Shown here piece by piece: positions 62,545 through 64,000 of a stretch of 64,000 nt of DNA. The notes beneath the pieces were generated by a model. It was not told the DNA's origin, made no database searches, and saw nothing but the letters and a program-made list of their open reading frames with translations. Position numbers and translations under genes: made by a program. Each line of letters starts with the position of its first letter. Within the stretch, counting starts at the first letter, position 1. This DNA comes from Stenotrophomonas pavanii. GTDB taxonomy: Bacteria; Pseudomonadota; Gammaproteobacteria; Xanthomonadales; Xanthomonadaceae. The stretch covers positions 62,001 to 126,000 of the forward strand of contig NZ_FNFQ01000002.1 of assembly GCF_900101175.1 (NCBI RefSeq). Direction: 5' to 3'.

Positions 62545-62889
62545 TCAGGCGGGCATCGCGCCGGACACTACTGCACTGCCGCCGTCGCGACGGGGGCTTG
62601 CTGCGGGTGCGCGCCCGCCTGCGGACGCCTTCAACGCCTGGATCACCCGATGCTGCGCACGGTGCGCGCCACCTTCCACGCCCACGACGTAGACAAAGCG
62701 CCCATCGAACTTGGCCTGGGCACCCTCCAGCACGTCATCCTCCTGCAGGGCGCGCTTGAGCGACTTCATCCATGCCCGTTCGGGGGTGCGGTCCAGCTCC
62801 ACGACGATCGCAGCGCCGCCGCAATCCAGGGACATGCATTCCACGCGCAGTGCGCAGGGGGCGGTGGCATCGGTTGCAGATCGGGGCAT
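62545..62889 (-). CDS. Hypothetical protein (114 aa)
   Basis: 114 residues from ATG 62889 (MPRSATDATAPCALRVECMS). The core LDCGGAAIVVELDRTPERAWMKSLKRALQEDDVLEGAQAKFDGRFVYVVG is protein-like and suggests a small alpha/beta fold; the tail is low-complexity. No family recognised. It lies upstream of the DUF892-katN unit with a 159-bp gap. Confidence 0.62.
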   Translation of the reverse strand: MPRSATDATAPCALRVECMSLDCGGAAIVVELDRTPERAWMKSLKRALQEDDVLEGAQAKFDGRFVYVVGVEGGAHRAQHRVIQALKASAGGRAPAASPRRDGGSAVVSGAMPA

Positions 62890-63097
62890 GGTGGTGGCTC
62901 CAGTGCTGGGGGACGGCGGCAGTATCCATGCCCGCCGCCAACGCGCTGTCAAAAAAGGCGCAGCGCCTTCCACGCCGCATCGACGGCACCGGGCGACCTG
63001 CGCAAGGCGGCTTCGCACCGGGCTGACACGGCCCACGCGCGCCGTTGATGCACTACAGCACACACTGCAGTTCCCACGGCAACACAGGCATGCGCGC

Positions 63098-63490
63098 ATG
63101 CAATCGGAAATGAACCAGCGCAGGTGCAACCTGCTGCTGGTTGAAGACCAGCTCGACCTTGCTGCACTGATGGAACAGGCGCTGGAAGACGGCGGCGGCC
63201 GGGTGACCCACGCCTACAGCGTGTTCGATGCGCTGGGGCTGCTTGATACGCAACAGTTCGATGGCGCGGTGCTGGATGTGGAGCTTCGCGATGGCGTGGT
63301 GTTCCCGGTTGCCGATCGGCTGGCGGAACTCGGCATCCCCTACCTGTTCGTGTCTGCGGTCTATGACCAGCTGGTACCGCTGCGCCACCGCCGCGCAACG
63401 TTCGTGGCCAAACCCTTCCACATCGACCGGTTGCAGGAAGCCGTCCAGCAGGTGGTGGGTGACGCCTGCGCGCCCCCGACCACGCATTGA
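63098..63490 (+). CDS. Single-domain response regulator
   Basis: 130 residues from ATG 63098 (ATG 63110 is possible). LLLVEDQLDLAALMEQALEDGGG, acceptor Asp in FDGAVLDVELRDGVVFPVADRL, YLFVSAVYDQ and VAKPFHIDRLQEAVQQ are receiver motifs. There is no output domain. No kinase is adjacent; it converges on BLUF copy 3, with 16 bp between stops. Confidence 0.92.
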   Translation: MQSEMNQRRCNLLLVEDQLDLAALMEQALEDGGGRVTHAYSVFDALGLLDTQQFDGAVLDVELRDGVVFPVADRLAELGIPYLFVSAVYDQLVPLRHRRATFVAKPFHIDRLQEAVQQVVGDACAPPTTH

Positions 63491-63506
63491 GCGGCCAACG
63501 CCGCGG

Positions 63507-63905
63507 TCACGCCAGGTGTGGAGCTACCACCTGGCCCAGCTGACGCAGCGCCCCGCCACGGGAGAGCCCGCTCCAATTGCCGCGGGCGACGCTGCGGATG
63601 TCGGCGGGGTCGGTCCAGAGCAGCCGCATCGACCAGTACGGAAAGAACCGGCCGGACACCCTGCCCCGGCCCAGCTCAAGCAGTTCGCAATGGCTGCGCG
63701 CACCGAGGATGCGGCGGTACACCACGTTGATGCCGCCTTCCGGTCCCTCGATGTACTGGAGGAAGCGGTGCCCATCGTAAAGAAGCACTCCCGTCACGCC
63801 TGCTTCAAGGTTGAAGCGGGCAGCGGCCCTGCTGAGGTCGTCCACATGGTCCATGGAAAGCCCCGGTATCGCCTCACTTGCGTAGGCGATTGCGCGGAGG
63901 GGCAC
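63507..63905 (-). CDS. BLUF-domain blue-light photoreceptor (copy 3)
   Basis: 132 residues from GTG 63905, chosen because AAGGA lies just upstream and the protein then aligns with copies 1 and 2 (VPLRAIAYASEA). Tyr8, Asn32, Gln50 (YDGHRFLQYIEG) and FPYWSMRL match the flavin pocket. It is the shortest copy, with little beyond the BLUF core (SRGGALRQLGQVV). The frame is open to 63923. Confidence 0.93.
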   Translation of the reverse strand: MPLRAIAYASEAIPGLSMDHVDDLSRAAARFNLEAGVTGVLLYDGHRFLQYIEGPEGGINVVYRRILGARSHCELLELGRGRVSGRFFPYWSMRLLWTDPADIRSVARGNWSGLSRGGALRQLGQVVAPHLA

Positions 63906-64000
63906 GTTGATTCCTTCTGACACAGGAAATGTCCTGCGCTTGCAGGATGCCGGGCGCGCTGTAGGTGGGCATGAGGCGATTCACAACCCGGCTCGCTCCA

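Overview
The window looks like chromosomal DNA of a Stenotrophomonas-type xanthomonad. The bulk is high-GC with tightly packed, often 4-nt-overlapping operons. The gene families are typical of that group: bacteriophytochrome, TspO, PaoABC-type aldehyde oxidase, LigD and several BLUF proteins. A GTAG...CTAC palindrome at 43917-43941 resembles the SMAG repeats of S. maltophilia. This is inference from content; no rRNA or tRNA was seen.

Layout. (a) 1-7538: an ECF sigma factor with its ChrR-like zinc anti-sigma factor, divergent from a seven-gene operon for lipid modification: exported protein, fatty-acid desaturase, FAD oxidoreductase, DUF1365, cyclopropane-type methyltransferase, DUF2878 and DUF1295. 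The two transcripts diverge from a pair of near-identical promoter-like motifs. The set matches the singlet-oxygen (RpoE/ChrR) response known from Rhodobacter. (b) 7552-17279: an NAD(P)-binding protein, a bacteriophytochrome / response regulator / hybrid kinase operon, TspO, an AsmA-like protein and a GNAT acetyltransferase. (c) 17495-20409: a periplasmic alkylsulfatase with an outer-membrane channel-like protein.

(d) About 20457-29611: an accessory island, in part visibly AT-richer than its surroundings. It is bounded by two 19-bp direct repeats with one mismatch. It starts with fragments of a broken tyrosine recombinase and a KfrA-like coiled-coil gene. It then carries two nuclease-like proteins (one losing its SEC-C zinc motif to an in-frame TAG), a KAP-family P-loop NTPase, a Ser/Thr protein kinase and a multi-pass membrane protein. 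This is the best candidate here for an undescribed, probably defence-related, system.

(e) 29689-31729: a TPR membrane protein, a strongly structured leader before a 118-aa ORF, and an exported protein. Parts of this locus are duplicated and decayed at 43132-43920. (f) 31769-37239: a molybdenum hydroxylase operon (paoABC, xdhC, mocA-like). (g) 37477-42219: a four-gene stress/efflux operon divergent from a LysR gene. A 192-bp piece of that LysR gene recurs at the far end, so the cassette is flanked by direct repeats. (h) 43938-53797: a TetR/chloroperoxidase divergon with a perfect operator-like palindrome, a GAF sensor kinase, a GlxA/SDR divergon, a UvrA-like ATPase and small membrane genes.

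(i) 53870-63905: a light, oxidative and DNA-damage stress district. It has three short BLUF photoreceptors; LigD with a DUF3606 gene; a BLUF-DUF72-Nei glycosylase operon; and YciE/YciF-like (DUF892), KGG-motif (YciG-like) and Mn-catalase (KatN) genes. Together with the phytochrome and the ChrR regulon, the theme is sensing of light and photo-oxidative stress coupled to membrane remodelling, peroxide removal and DNA repair.
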